Shown in pieces: positions 17,214 to 26,030 of a stretch of DNA of 40,765 nucleotides (the first letter of the stretch is position 1; each line of letters starts with the position of its first letter). A model generated the notes under the pieces. That model saw only the letters and a list, made by a program, of their open reading frames with translations, made no database searches and was not told the origin of the DNA. The stretch comes from Candidatus Woesearchaeota archaeon (GTDB lineage: Archaea; Nanobdellota; Nanobdellia; Woesearchaeales; BM511), in NCBI GenBank assembly GCA_002867475.1, contig PKTL01000081.1, positions 1 through 40,765 on the forward strand. The letters run 5' to 3'. Both the position numbers and the translations under genes were made by a program.

Positions 17214-19232
17214 TTACCTAACTTTACCTACTATGTTTCTATCTGAAACTAGATAGTTTCCATTAGCAACCAATTTTTTGCCTTCAGATAGTATACCTTC
17301 TTCAGTTGATTTAATCTTGACCTTCTGGAATTCCTCAAATGTGATCTTGCTTTGCGGAAAACTCTCCACTCCTTCAAGAGTCACTCTTGTTCCAAGTTCT
17401 GCATCAGACAGGATTACTCCAACACCATCTTTGCCATCTGCTGCTAGAAGCATACCTTCACTTAATTCACCACGAAGCTTTGCTGGCAAAAGATTACATA
17501 CAACGATGATTTTCTTGCCATTTAATTCTTCCATAGAATAATAATCTTTGAGTCCGCTAACAATTTGCCTTGTTTCCCCATTTCCAAGATCAATCTTTTC
17601 GATGTAAAGTTTTTCAGCATCTGGATGCTCCTTTACTTCAATTATTTTTGCAACCTTCAAATCAAGCTTTCCAAACTTAGATTCAATGACTTCTTTTTGT
17701 GACTCTTGCTTCTTGCTTTTATTTTGAACTTTAGAGAAAATATTATCTTTCTCTTTTATTTTCAAGCCTTCGGGAATTTCAGAGAACTTGAAAGTTTTTT
17801 CTTTATCGAAATTGAACTGATCGATTATCCTTAAAGATTTTGTTGGCATGAAGCAATCGATGTAATCAGCAAACATTTTTGCAGAAGATACTAATATATT
17901 TACTATAGTTGCTAATCTTGACATATCTTTTTCTTTCCATGGCTCTACCTTATTGACATATGCATTCACATCACGAACAGACGTCCAAAGGATCTCTATA
18001 GCTCTATTGAACTTTAATCCTTGCATCTCTTTGTTGAAATCATCAAATATGTTAAGTGATGAAATGATTTCATTATCAACATCATTCAACTCATTTCTTT
18101 TTGGAACTTTGCCATCAAAATATTTTGTAACCATAGTATGGATCCTACTTATAAGGTTTCCAAGATCATTATTTAGGTCATTGTTTATCTTCTCAATCAA
18201 GTGATCATAGCTAAAGTTCAAATCATCACCATAGGTTCCAAGCGCTAGAACGAAAAACCTGAATTCATCAACACCATATTTCTCTATAACTTCATAAGGA
18301 TCGACTATGTTTCCAAGGCTTTTACTCATCTTATGACCTTCCGCGTCAAGAATCATACCATGATTGAAAACTTTTTTTGGCAGTTCAATACCACAACTTA
18401 ATAAGAATGCTGGCCAGTAAACCGTGTGAAACCACATTATATCATAACCAATTATGTGAACATCACATGGCCAAAAATCTTGCTTTTCTAGATTGATTGG
18501 AGCAGTATAATAATTGAAAAGTGCATCGAACCAAACATAAGTTACGTGTTCATCATCAAAAGGTATTGGAACACCCCAAGTAAGATTATCTTTATGTCTA
18601 CTGATACTAAGGTCATCTAATCCTTCTTTTACCCTGTTCAATATTTCGAGTTGCTTGCTTTTTGGACTGATAAAATCAGGATTTTCTTCATATAATTCTA
18701 ATAATTTATCTTGGTATTTTGATAATTTGAAAAAATAGTTTTCTTGACTGACCTTTTCAACCTCTTTTTTATGGTCTGGGCAAAGCTTTCCATCGACTAG
18801 CTCATCTTCCTTGTAATATCTTTCACAACCAACACAATATAATCCTTCATAGTTTCCTTTGTATATGTCTCCATTGTCAAAACTTTTCTGCAAGTACTCT
18901 TGAACCAATTTCTTATGATCTTTGTCGGTTGTTCTGATAAAATAATCATTACTAATATTTAATTTTTTACAGAGTTCCTTAAATTTCTCTGCTTGAATAT
19001 CAACGAATTCCTTAACTTCTTTTCCAGCTGATTTTGCAGTGTCTGCAATTTTTTGTCCATGTTCATCAGTTCCTGTCAAGAAAAAGACTTTTTTCCCCAT
19101 GTTTCTATTCCACCTAGCGATCACGTCAGCACTTATCTTCTCGTATGCATGACCTATGTGAGGGTTTCCACTAGCATAATCTATTGCAGTAGTCACATAA
19201 AAAGTATTTTTATCATCATTATTATCTGTCAT
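17214..19232 (-). CDS. metG: Methionyl-tRNA synthetase with fused C-terminal tRNA-binding domain
   Basis: This enzyme charges tRNA-Met with methionine using ATP. I use the ATG at 19232 (672 residues): a TATA-like box lies 21-30 nt upstream, whereas the in-frame TTG at 19247 would lie too close to it. HIGH is at 25-28 and KMSKS at 301-305. One zinc knuckle is visible, CVGC at 133-136 with CPDH at 151-154. The last ~110 residues form an OB-fold tRNA-binding domain (KVAKIIEVKEHPDAEKLY). The single knuckle and phrases such as FFLTGTDEHGQKI and YVWFDALFNYYTAPI look like the bacterial MetRS group rather than the usual two-knuckle archaeal form. I suspect lateral transfer from bacteria. Confidence 0.95.
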   Translation of the reverse strand: MTDNNDDKNTFYVTTAIDYASGNPHIGHAYEKISADVIARWNRNMGKKVFFLTGTDEHGQKIADTAKSAGKEVKEFVDIQAEKFKELCKKLNISNDYFIRTTDKDHKKLVQEYLQKSFDNGDIYKGNYEGLYCVGCERYYKEDELVDGKLCPDHKKEVEKVSQENYFFKLSKYQDKLLELYEENPDFISPKSKQLEILNRVKEGLDDLSISRHKDNLTWGVPIPFDDEHVTYVWFDALFNYYTAPINLEKQDFWPCDVHIIGYDIMWFHTVYWPAFLLSCGIELPKKVFNHGMILDAEGHKMSKSLGNIVDPYEVIEKYGVDEFRFFVLALGTYGDDLNFSYDHLIEKINNDLNNDLGNLISRIHTMVTKYFDGKVPKRNELNDVDNEIISSLNIFDDFNKEMQGLKFNRAIEILWTSVRDVNAYVNKVEPWKEKDMSRLATIVNILVSSAKMFADYIDCFMPTKSLRIIDQFNFDKEKTFKFSEIPEGLKIKEKDNIFSKVQNKSKKQESQKEVIESKFGKLDLKVAKIIEVKEHPDAEKLYIEKIDLGNGETRQIVSGLKDYYSMEELNGKKIIVVCNLLPAKLRGELSEGMLLAADGKDGVGVILSDAELGTRVTLEGVESFPQSKITFEEFQKVKIKSTEEGILSEGKKLVANGNYLVSDRNIVGKVR

Positions 19233-19252
19233 GGAAAAAGAAAACAACTAGA

Positions 19253-19262
19253 GATTTAAAAA
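19253..19262 (-). promoter_or_regulatory. TATA-like box for metG
   Basis: The minus strand reads TTTTTAAATC, 21-30 nt before the ATG at 19232. No ribosome site is present. This decides the start in favour of 19232 on a leaderless message. Confidence 0.5.
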
Positions 19263-19297
19263 GATTACTAGAAAAAAGAAAATAAAAAAAAAAAGAA

Positions 19298-20578
19298 TTA
19301 TTTCAATCCTATCATTGCTACATATTCCTTACCTAGATTATCAATAGGAAAAAGATCAATAAGCGATACACTAACACCACCTAATTCTTTAACATCATAA
19401 AGATAGAATACCTCTATTTCAGAATCTACCCCTATAACTGCTAAGTTAGATGAAACATTATAACTTGTCACACTATGATTATTATAAAATTCGGTGTGAT
19501 CCATAGTCATATTATATATCACATAAGAATATTCATCTTCTATCGGTTGGTTTTCCCAAGTATCATTTATTATTTCACCATCAGTGTCACCAACCACACA
19601 AGTAGCATCTTTACACATATATCCATCAGGACACACATTATGAGACATAGCCACTCCAGTTGATGAACCTGAATTACAAGCAAATGTAACATATTCAGTA
19701 TCAGATAGACAATAATCATTATAACTATCTAAATTTGTAACTACGCCATCATCTGTGTTATTGCAAAAAGTGATACTGTTTTCACATTTGCATGATTCAT
19801 TGATAAAATATCCTTCTGGACATTCAATCATCAATCCATCAGTAAAACAAGATTCAGGGTCAAATTTACATACACCACTATCACAAGCATATCCTGTTCC
19901 ATCCATCAGAGAATCACATGATGCTTCCTTTTTTGCAATCCTATCACCATCGCAATAATATTCAACGATTCCTTTATTTACGCCATCTATTACCCAACAT
20001 TTATCTTGTAGTTGGATTATATCATTTTCTGTTATAGTTCCTATAAATCCATATCCTTTTATTGTTCCAAAGACTTCAGCGTTGATTCCACCATCACTAT
20101 CAGTACAAAGAGATTCATTTATAGTTTCAACGCATACACCATCAACACAACCATTAGGACAAACATAATCTATACTATGCCCTACAGAATCTGGTGTTTC
20201 GCAAATGAATTCTAATAAAGTTGTTGCATCTCTGCATTTATCATCGCCGCCGCCAATTTTTATATCATCCGCATAAGTAACCATTGTTCCTTTTGTATAA
20301 TAATCATCACCATCAGTATCTTTACAAACAATAACTGAAGCTTCTGAATCACCAGTTTCGCTTTCACAATTAGAATCAGCTTCAGCAACTAGAACCATAT
20401 TTCTACCTCTTCCTTCATATAAACCTTCAAAATCAATTAGGCCATCACCATCATTATCTATTCCATCATTGCATTCTGTTATAACTTTTATCTTCTTTGC
20501 ATCACCGGTTATAGTGTCACAACCTGATATTGCAACCAGAAACAATGAAAGCACTAAAATCAAATATAATTTTTTCAT
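19298..20578 (-). CDS. Cysteine-rich lipoprotein with DSDGG modules
   Basis: I choose the ATG at 20578 (426 residues) because GGAGG lies at 20590-20594, 11 nt upstream; the in-frame TTG at 20596 would overlap that site. The signal MKKLYLILVLSLFLVAISGC ends in a lipobox, so the mature protein is probably lipid-anchored at its cysteine. Next is CNDGIDNDGDGLIDF, a calcium-binding motif type found in MopE-like and thrombospondin type 3-like repeats. Cysteine modules of the form C-x-D-x-DGG...C...GC-x-DG-x-C follow (CPNGCVDGVC, LCTDSDGGIN). The same modules appear in the 826-residue lipoprotein at 31745-34225. The last ~90 residues look like a separate beta domain. Function unknown; outer-surface binding is likely. 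Confidence 0.8.
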   Translation of the reverse strand: MKKLYLILVLSLFLVAISGCDTITGDAKKIKVITECNDGIDNDGDGLIDFEGLYEGRGRNMVLVAEADSNCESETGDSEASVIVCKDTDGDDYYTKGTMVTYADDIKIGGGDDKCRDATTLLEFICETPDSVGHSIDYVCPNGCVDGVCVETINESLCTDSDGGINAEVFGTIKGYGFIGTITENDIIQLQDKCWVIDGVNKGIVEYYCDGDRIAKKEASCDSLMDGTGYACDSGVCKFDPESCFTDGLMIECPEGYFINESCKCENSITFCNNTDDGVVTNLDSYNDYCLSDTEYVTFACNSGSSTGVAMSHNVCPDGYMCKDATCVVGDTDGEIINDTWENQPIEDEYSYVIYNMTMDHTEFYNNHSVTSYNVSSNLAVIGVDSEIEVFYLYDVKELGGVSVSLIDLFPIDNLGKEYVAMIGLK

Positions 20579-20594
20579 TTTAATATTTTCCTCC

Positions 20595-20616
20595 AAACAA
20601 AAAATATTTTTTGTTT
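20595..20616. promoter_or_regulatory. 22-bp perfect palindrome before the lipoprotein gene
   Basis: The 22 bases are a perfect palindrome with core CAAAAAATATTTTTTG. It ends next to the GGAGG site of the lipoprotein gene and lies just downstream of a minus-strand TATA-like box (CTATAAATTG, 20621-20630). It would therefore cover the expected transcription start. It could be an operator or an RNA hairpin near the ribosome site. Two GTATAC hexamers at about 20630-20648 lie further upstream. Confidence 0.5.
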
Positions 20617-20686
20617 ATAACAATTTATAGTATACTAATTTGTATACCAGTTTATAAAAGTTACTATTATTAAATTTAGAATTTAA

Positions 20687-21538
20687 TCAAAGGCTTTGCT
20701 GTATTATAGACTGATACAAGGTTATATTATCAAGAACAAAAGTCTCAACAATCACCGCGAACAATAACACCAATAAAGCTACTGATAAAAGCAGTGAAAC
20801 ATTTATCAAGATCACTTTCAATCTTTTTCCAGAAAATTTTTCTATCAATAAGCCTCTTGAAAGTATCCCGCCACTTATCGCTGCTATGACATAGCTCATA
20901 ATCTCAAAAATTAGATGTGTTATGACTATTACCATAATCAGCAAGAAATATATTATTGGATTGCCTGAAGTTGAAGCTGCTGCTCCTTTTGCAAGGATTC
21001 CAAAAATTGTTCCCCAAACACTCGCATTCCAGGTTATTATAAGAACACCCACATCACCTATCAAAAATGCTAAAAGAAAGCAAAGAAATAACACTATCAA
21101 ATTATTAGATAATATAGCTTTGAATAATGGAAGAGTAAAAGTCGCACTTCCAGATATGTCACCATACAATATCCCTATCTGATTCTCAAACAAATGATTT
21201 GCTGCAAAACTAGGCATAACAATACTAAAGAAACTGAATACTAACATCACACCAACAAAATACAATAAGTAAATCTTGAAAATGTTTGTCTTATCAACAA
21301 AAAAATATGAAAGCTTATAATCTTCTTCAGCTTCAATATTTTCCCCTTTATTCACCAAGCTTTTTATTGTTGGATAGAAAAGCAGCGATGTTATCGCGAT
21401 ACTTATCATTGCAGGGTCTTGAGGAAAAAGGATAACAGATATTCCTATTCCAATACATGCGAATGCTACACCTAGAATAAATGCGTAAAGAAAATTCTTT
21501 TCCAGTACCTTGCTTGAGTAAAGTCTTTCGAATACCAC
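20687..21538 (-). CDS. SpoIIM/DUF95-family integral membrane protein
   Basis: The 283-residue protein has about six or seven membrane helices. It keeps the landmark region of the family late in the sequence: a histidine-containing helix start, THLIFEIMSYVIAAISGG, followed by a glycine-rich turn and a basic loop. Family members are widespread in archaea and bacteria. The bacterial namesake works in engulfment during sporulation, which is not relevant here, and the archaeal role is unknown. The start is a GTG with a TATA-like box 24-34 nt upstream and no ribosome site, fitting a leaderless message. It lies about 110 nt upstream of the lipoprotein gene on the same strand, but that gene seems to have its own promoter. 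Confidence 0.75.
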   Translation of the reverse strand: MVFERLYSSKVLEKNFLYAFILGVAFACIGIGISVILFPQDPAMISIAITSLLFYPTIKSLVNKGENIEAEEDYKLSYFFVDKTNIFKIYLLYFVGVMLVFSFFSIVMPSFAANHLFENQIGILYGDISGSATFTLPLFKAILSNNLIVLFLCFLLAFLIGDVGVLIITWNASVWGTIFGILAKGAAASTSGNPIIYFLLIMVIVITHLIFEIMSYVIAAISGGILSRGLLIEKFSGKRLKVILINVSLLLSVALLVLLFAVIVETFVLDNITLYQSIIQQSL

Positions 21539-21561
21539 AATATAAAAAAATGAAAATTTAG

Positions 21562-21572
21562 TTATTTAAATC
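21562..21572 (-). promoter_or_regulatory. TATA-like box for the SpoIIM-family gene
   Basis: The minus strand reads GATTTAAATAA, 24-34 nt before the GTG at 21538. The spacing fits leaderless initiation. Confidence 0.45.
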
Positions 21573-21608
21573 TATCTAAAAAAAAATTAAAAAAAGAAAA
21601 AAATGTTT

Positions 21609-24600
21609 TTATTCTTTCTTGTTTGCAATAAAGACCACCATTCCGATGATAATCATTGCTAATAACCCAATAAATACTCCTACAGGAAATCCTTTGGATT
21701 CTTCTTCAGGCATAACTTCTTCATCAACAACCTCAGCGGTTACAGACTCGCTTTCACCACTAGTTTCAACAGTTTTTTCAACTGAAGGTTTCTCTGTTTC
21801 ACTTGGAGATTCAGTAAACACCTCATTCTTCAATCCGATCGCGAAATAACTCATTCCTGGACTATCCGCTGAGAATACATAGTTATCACCTTCTTCACCA
21901 AGAAGAGTTGTTACTAGCCCTGTCCAAAATTCAGTAAACCTGTAAAGCATCACATCTTCAGGATTATCAGTGTTAGCTTCAACCCAAGACTTAGGAACCT
22001 TAAAAGTAATCTTTGCTTCAGTTATACCCTCATTATCAAGATTATCATGAACAATCTCAAGATATTTGTAAGCTTTTCTTGACCTTGAATTAACATTGAC
22101 TTCAGGCAAATCACTTGGTTTTTCAAGCAAGCTCTTACCAGTTATCTTAACATCAGATTTCTCTTCACCAACACCAATATCAACACTAGTAATCTCCAAA
22201 GTATCTTTATCAAAAGACACAGTCACAGTACCAACAGGTAATGAATCAATATATGTTGACTGAACAGTATCACTTGGAGGAGGAGTATAATTCCCACCAC
22301 TGCTTGAACGTTTTCTCTCAACAGTATAACTTATAGTTTCACTTGCAACATTACCAGCATCATCAGTCACGGTACAAGTAGCTATCCTTGTCCCAGTAGT
22401 AGATGTTGAAAGACCAGTAACAGTTCCTGTAAGAGCACCACTAAAATCATCAGTTCCTGTACAACTATAAGAAGTATCATCATTCAAATAATAAGATGTG
22501 TCACCCATAGTGAAAGTCACAGTAGGTGCAGTCACATCGAATTTTATAGCCACATAATTTGAATCTGCAGTTTCCATTGAAGCAACAATAGAATATGATG
22601 AATCCGCCTCAGTCATATTAGCAATAAATGTCCAATTCAAGATGCAACTATCTCCAAGAGTCATGTTATCCAAGCAAGTATCTGTAATTAAAGTTTTGGG
22701 ATTGGAACTAGTTGTATAGAACGGAGAACCATCTAAATCAAGAGCTGTCTTAGGCACATAATTAGGATTGAACTCATAATAATAACTCTTATCTGAATAA
22801 TCATCTGATATTATATCATAATAAGAAATCCCCTTACCTGAACTAACTCCTTGTAAAAAACTACCAGGAGTTATACTACCATGGTTTATCTTAATACTTC
22901 CATTCTCAAACAAGATTAACTCGCTTTGTGCAATACCTGCACCATCATACCATTCACTATCAACCCTGAAAACTGCATATTTTACTGGAGCAGTCAAATT
23001 ACTACAGAAGTATTCATTATTATAGCTAGCGGAGCCTAAATCATTCCACAAAAATGCGATGATCCTATTACTTTCCATCTCACCAGTATTAACTTCATAA
23101 TTTGAACCTATATCATCAAAAGTAAGCCTACCATTTGTATCTAGATAAACATCAGCAGTACTTGAAATAATTTCTCCAAAGAAAGGAAAATCAAATCCTA
23201 AACTATAAGTTCTGATCTCATCATCACCACTTGTTGTATGACTAGAAGAACAAGGATATTCTGAATTATAATTATTCCCACTAACTTCATTAATATCATA
23301 ATAACCTGAATCTTCATCCCTAACATAATTTAAGCTAACATTAAATGAGCCACAAATTGGAGAATCAACACAGCTCACATTCAATAATAAATCATAAGAA
23401 CCATTGAAATCCATATTTATTTCATTTACTGAAGGTTGGATAAATAAAAGATCAACACCTGTAGCAAGATCTGTCAATCCTCCATCGCTTATAGACCAAC
23501 TATGAATTCCGATTAATGTGTCATTTCTTGCACTAATAGCAGCAGAAGTATATTGTATGCCACTTGCATGTAAATTAACTGAATCTTGAAGGTTTGGTGA
23601 TTGGCTTGCCCAACCGATAAGGATCTTATTATAATTCAGAGTTGAAAGACCTGAACCATCAAACATAGTCCACATAGTTACGACATTTGACATATTCCAT
23701 CCGGATATATCTTGATTGAAACTTGATGCACTTTTAAACATAGATTGCATGCTTGTAACATTATGAGTATCCCAACCACTAATATCTCCATTGAATCCAC
23801 TATTAAAAGAAAACATACCATTCATATCAACAACATTAGAAGTATTCCAAGAACTTAAATTTTGATTAAAAAGATTTGCCTCCCTAAACATAGAACTCAT
23901 ATCTTGAACACTACTTACATCCCAACCACTAATATCTTGATTAAATGAATCAGAACCTAACATATAACCCATATCAATAACATTACTCACATCCCATCCA
24001 CTAATATCTTGATTAAATCGATCAGCATCATAAAACATTGTATTCATAGATACAACATTACTAGTATTCCAATCACTAATATTTCCATTAAATCTAAATG
24101 CAAACAAAAAAGCATTATCCATATTTGTAACATTTGAAGTGTCCCAATTATTGAAATTTGGCGTACTTAATACTTCACAATCATAGAATATATCATAAAA
24201 AGTTGTTGTTCCTGTCAAATCTAAAGTATCTGTAGCACTTATATCAAGATTGGAACATCCAGAAAAATATCCTCCATTATTTCCAAGATTTAATGTGCCC
24301 CATTGAGAAATATCAAGAAGCTTAAGCTTATCACCACCATGATCAAATCTAAAACCTTGTATGGTTCCATCGATGAGAATTTCATATTCTCCAGGAATTG
24401 AATAGGTATGATTCTTATCAACGTCATTCCATGAAGTAACTTCTCCTAAATTTCCATCTCCCCAATCAATTGTGAAATTATAATTTCCATCAGATTCTAA
24501 TGGTAAACTGATTGAAGTACTATTTGAAACTCCTGCTTTGGAAGTATCCCAAATTGAAATAAAAATCGAAGACGAATTTGTTATGGTTAAAAGACTGGAA

Positions 24601-25901
24601 TTTCCCCAATCACTATATGCACTTCCATCATGAAACCTAAGGCTACACCTCCATATATCACCAAGATTTGTATTTTCAGAATCTAATACAGCACTAAATA
24701 AAGTATCAACAGCATAACCATTATTATAATCTAAAGTCCTATTAAGCACGCCATCCTTATACCATCGAACCGTAACATTAATATTATCTCCTTGAGGGTC
24801 TAATATTGTATCATTACAATAAAGATCACTATCAACACTTCTTATACCATTTTCAAAAGAGATTGTTGGAGTTGGAGTGGTTATGGTTGGCTGAAGTCCT
24901 GCATCTGTTATGTCCCAACTGTGAGTATTTACTAATATTGATCTAGCATTAACAGCAGCCGAAGTATATTTGACATCAACATCCAATTGAACACTATCCT
25001 GTAAGTATGGTGATTGACTAGCAAAACCTATGAGTAACGCATCATAATTTTCAACTGAGAAACTTGTTCCTGTAACTATCTGATCAAGATATAAATTACT
25101 TGACATGTTCCAACTAGAAATATCCTGGTTGAACATTGGAGCATCATTAAACATATAACTCATATCAGCGACACTACTTGTATCCCAATTATCTAAAGGC
25201 TGGTTAAAATAAGGCATCATCATAAACATACCATACATGTTCTCAACACTACTAACGTCCCAACTATTCAAATCACCATTAAAATTACACCAATTAAACA
25301 TGAATTCCATATTAATAACACCACTAGTATTCCAAGTACTAACATTGCCATCAAAATATGAAGAATCAAACACATAACTCATGTCAGTAACGCCACTAGT
25401 ATCCCAACTAGTGAAATCAGCATCAACAAAATATTGACCTACATTAGCAAACATATAACTCAAATCAGTTGTTCCTGTAAGATCTAATGCATCAGTAGCA
25501 CTTATATCTAGATTGGAACACCCATCAAAATATCTACCCTTGTTTCCAAGGTTCAAATCACCCCAATTAGATATATCCAGAATCTTAAGCTTATCACCTG
25601 TGTTAGCAAACCTGAATCCTTGGATGGTTCCATTTATAGAAATATTATATCTGCCGCTAGATGCATAAGTGTGGGTAACTTCAGATTGGTTCCATACTGT
25701 GATGAGGTCACTTGAACCATCACCCCAATCAACAGTGAAAGCATAAGTGCCATCAATTTCAAGAGGAAGCTTCACTTGATCGGCGTTTGAAACACCTGTT
25801 TTAGTTGTATCCCATGTTGAATTAAAACTTGCTGCCGTTGTAAAGCTTGCTAGAAATATAGCCAATAATAAATAGATTCCAATCTTTGTGTTTAGCGCCA
25901 T
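21609..25901 (-). CDS. Giant surface protein with two BspA-like (DUF285) repeat arrays and a PGF-pre-PGF domain
   Basis: The 1430-residue protein opens with a signal peptide (1-23). Residues 24-335 and 447-808 are two copies of one unit: a PKD-like beta domain (TVDWGDG / TIDWGDG), then an array of ~24-residue repeats such as MFxxxxxFNQDISGWDVSNV. I count about five repeats in the first array and seven in the second. These match BspA-like leucine-rich repeats, which in bacteria serve adhesion. A nidogen-like or galactose-binding-like beta region (about 860-1040), an Ig-like domain (about 1123-1194) and a PGF-pre-PGF domain (about 1216-1358) follow. Then comes an acidic linker and the tail ESKGFP plus membrane helix plus NKKE. 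The start has a GGTGGG ribosome site. Likely role: cell-surface adhesin or sheath protein. Confidence 0.88.
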   Translation of the reverse strand: MALNTKIGIYLLLAIFLASFTTAASFNSTWDTTKTGVSNADQVKLPLEIDGTYAFTVDWGDGSSDLITVWNQSEVTHTYASSGRYNISINGTIQGFRFANTGDKLKILDISNWGDLNLGNKGRYFDGCSNLDISATDALDLTGTTDLSYMFANVGQYFVDADFTSWDTSGVTDMSYVFDSSYFDGNVSTWNTSGVINMEFMFNWCNFNGDLNSWDVSSVENMYGMFMMMPYFNQPLDNWDTSSVADMSYMFNDAPMFNQDISSWNMSSNLYLDQIVTGTSFSVENYDALLIGFASQSPYLQDSVQLDVDVKYTSAAVNARSILVNTHSWDITDAGLQPTITTPTPTISFENGIRSVDSDLYCNDTILDPQGDNINVTVRWYKDGVLNRTLDYNNGYAVDTLFSAVLDSENTNLGDIWRCSLRFHDGSAYSDWGNSSLLTITNSSSIFISIWDTSKAGVSNSTSISLPLESDGNYNFTIDWGDGNLGEVTSWNDVDKNHTYSIPGEYEILIDGTIQGFRFDHGGDKLKLLDISQWGTLNLGNNGGYFSGCSNLDISATDTLDLTGTTTFYDIFYDCEVLSTPNFNNWDTSNVTNMDNAFLFAFRFNGNISDWNTSNVVSMNTMFYDADRFNQDISGWDVSNVIDMGYMLGSDSFNQDISGWDVSSVQDMSSMFREANLFNQNLSSWNTSNVVDMNGMFSFNSGFNGDISGWDTHNVTSMQSMFKSASSFNQDISGWNMSNVVTMWTMFDGSGLSTLNYNKILIGWASQSPNLQDSVNLHASGIQYTSAAISARNDTLIGIHSWSISDGGLTDLATGVDLLFIQPSVNEINMDFNGSYDLLLNVSCVDSPICGSFNVSLNYVRDEDSGYYDINEVSGNNYNSEYPCSSSHTTSGDDEIRTYSLGFDFPFFGEIISSTADVYLDTNGRLTFDDIGSNYEVNTGEMESNRIIAFLWNDLGSASYNNEYFCSNLTAPVKYAVFRVDSEWYDGAGIAQSELILFENGSIKINHGSITPGSFLQGVSSGKGISYYDIISDDYSDKSYYYEFNPNYVPKTALDLDGSPFYTTSSNPKTLITDTCLDNMTLGDSCILNWTFIANMTEADSSYSIVASMETADSNYVAIKFDVTAPTVTFTMGDTSYYLNDDTSYSCTGTDDFSGALTGTVTGLSTSTTGTRIATCTVTDDAGNVASETISYTVERKRSSSGGNYTPPPSDTVQSTYIDSLPVGTVTVSFDKDTLEITSVDIGVGEEKSDVKITGKSLLEKPSDLPEVNVNSRSRKAYKYLEIVHDNLDNEGITEAKITFKVPKSWVEANTDNPEDVMLYRFTEFWTGLVTTLLGEEGDNYVFSADSPGMSYFAIGLKNEVFTESPSETEKPSVEKTVETSGESESVTAEVVDEEVMPEEESKGFPVGVFIGLLAMIIIGMVVFIANKKE

Positions 25902-25957
25902 CTTATGAGTCCCACCAGTTTTTAAAAAAAAACTTATAGTTTACATTAGAAACCGCG

Positions 25958-25967
25958 TTTATAAATA
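25958..25967 (-). promoter_or_regulatory. TATA-like box for the BspA-like surface protein gene
   Basis: The minus strand contains ATATTTATAAAC here, about 57-66 nt before the ATG at 25901. Transcription would start near 25935, leaving a leader of about 30 nt with the GGTGGG ribosome site. Confidence 0.45.
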
Positions 25968-26005
25968 TGTCGATTTTAAAAAATAAATTAAAATAAAAAA
26001 TAAGT

Positions 26006-26030
26006 AAAAAAAAAAACACTAAAAGTGTTT
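26006..26030 (-). terminator. Hairpin plus U-tract after the Ig-repeat surface protein gene
   Basis: On the minus strand AAACACT and AGTGTTT form a 7-bp stem with a TTT loop (26014-26030), followed by at least eight T (26006-26013). The stem overlaps the stop codon at 26029-26031. The arrangement looks like an intrinsic terminator; in archaea the U-tract alone may be enough. Confidence 0.55.

Noticed and set aside
19230-19247. TTG at 19247 as start of metG
   Set aside because: It lies too close to the TATA-like box at 19253-19262; the ATG at 19232 has the right spacing.
20576-20596. TTG at 20596 as start of the lipoprotein
   Set aside because: It overlaps the GGAGG ribosome site, and the ATG at 20578 begins a standard lipoprotein signal.
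23620-25440. CRISPR-like direct repeats
   Set aside because: The repeats are in frame, about 72 bp long, diverged, without spacers, and encode BspA-like repeats.
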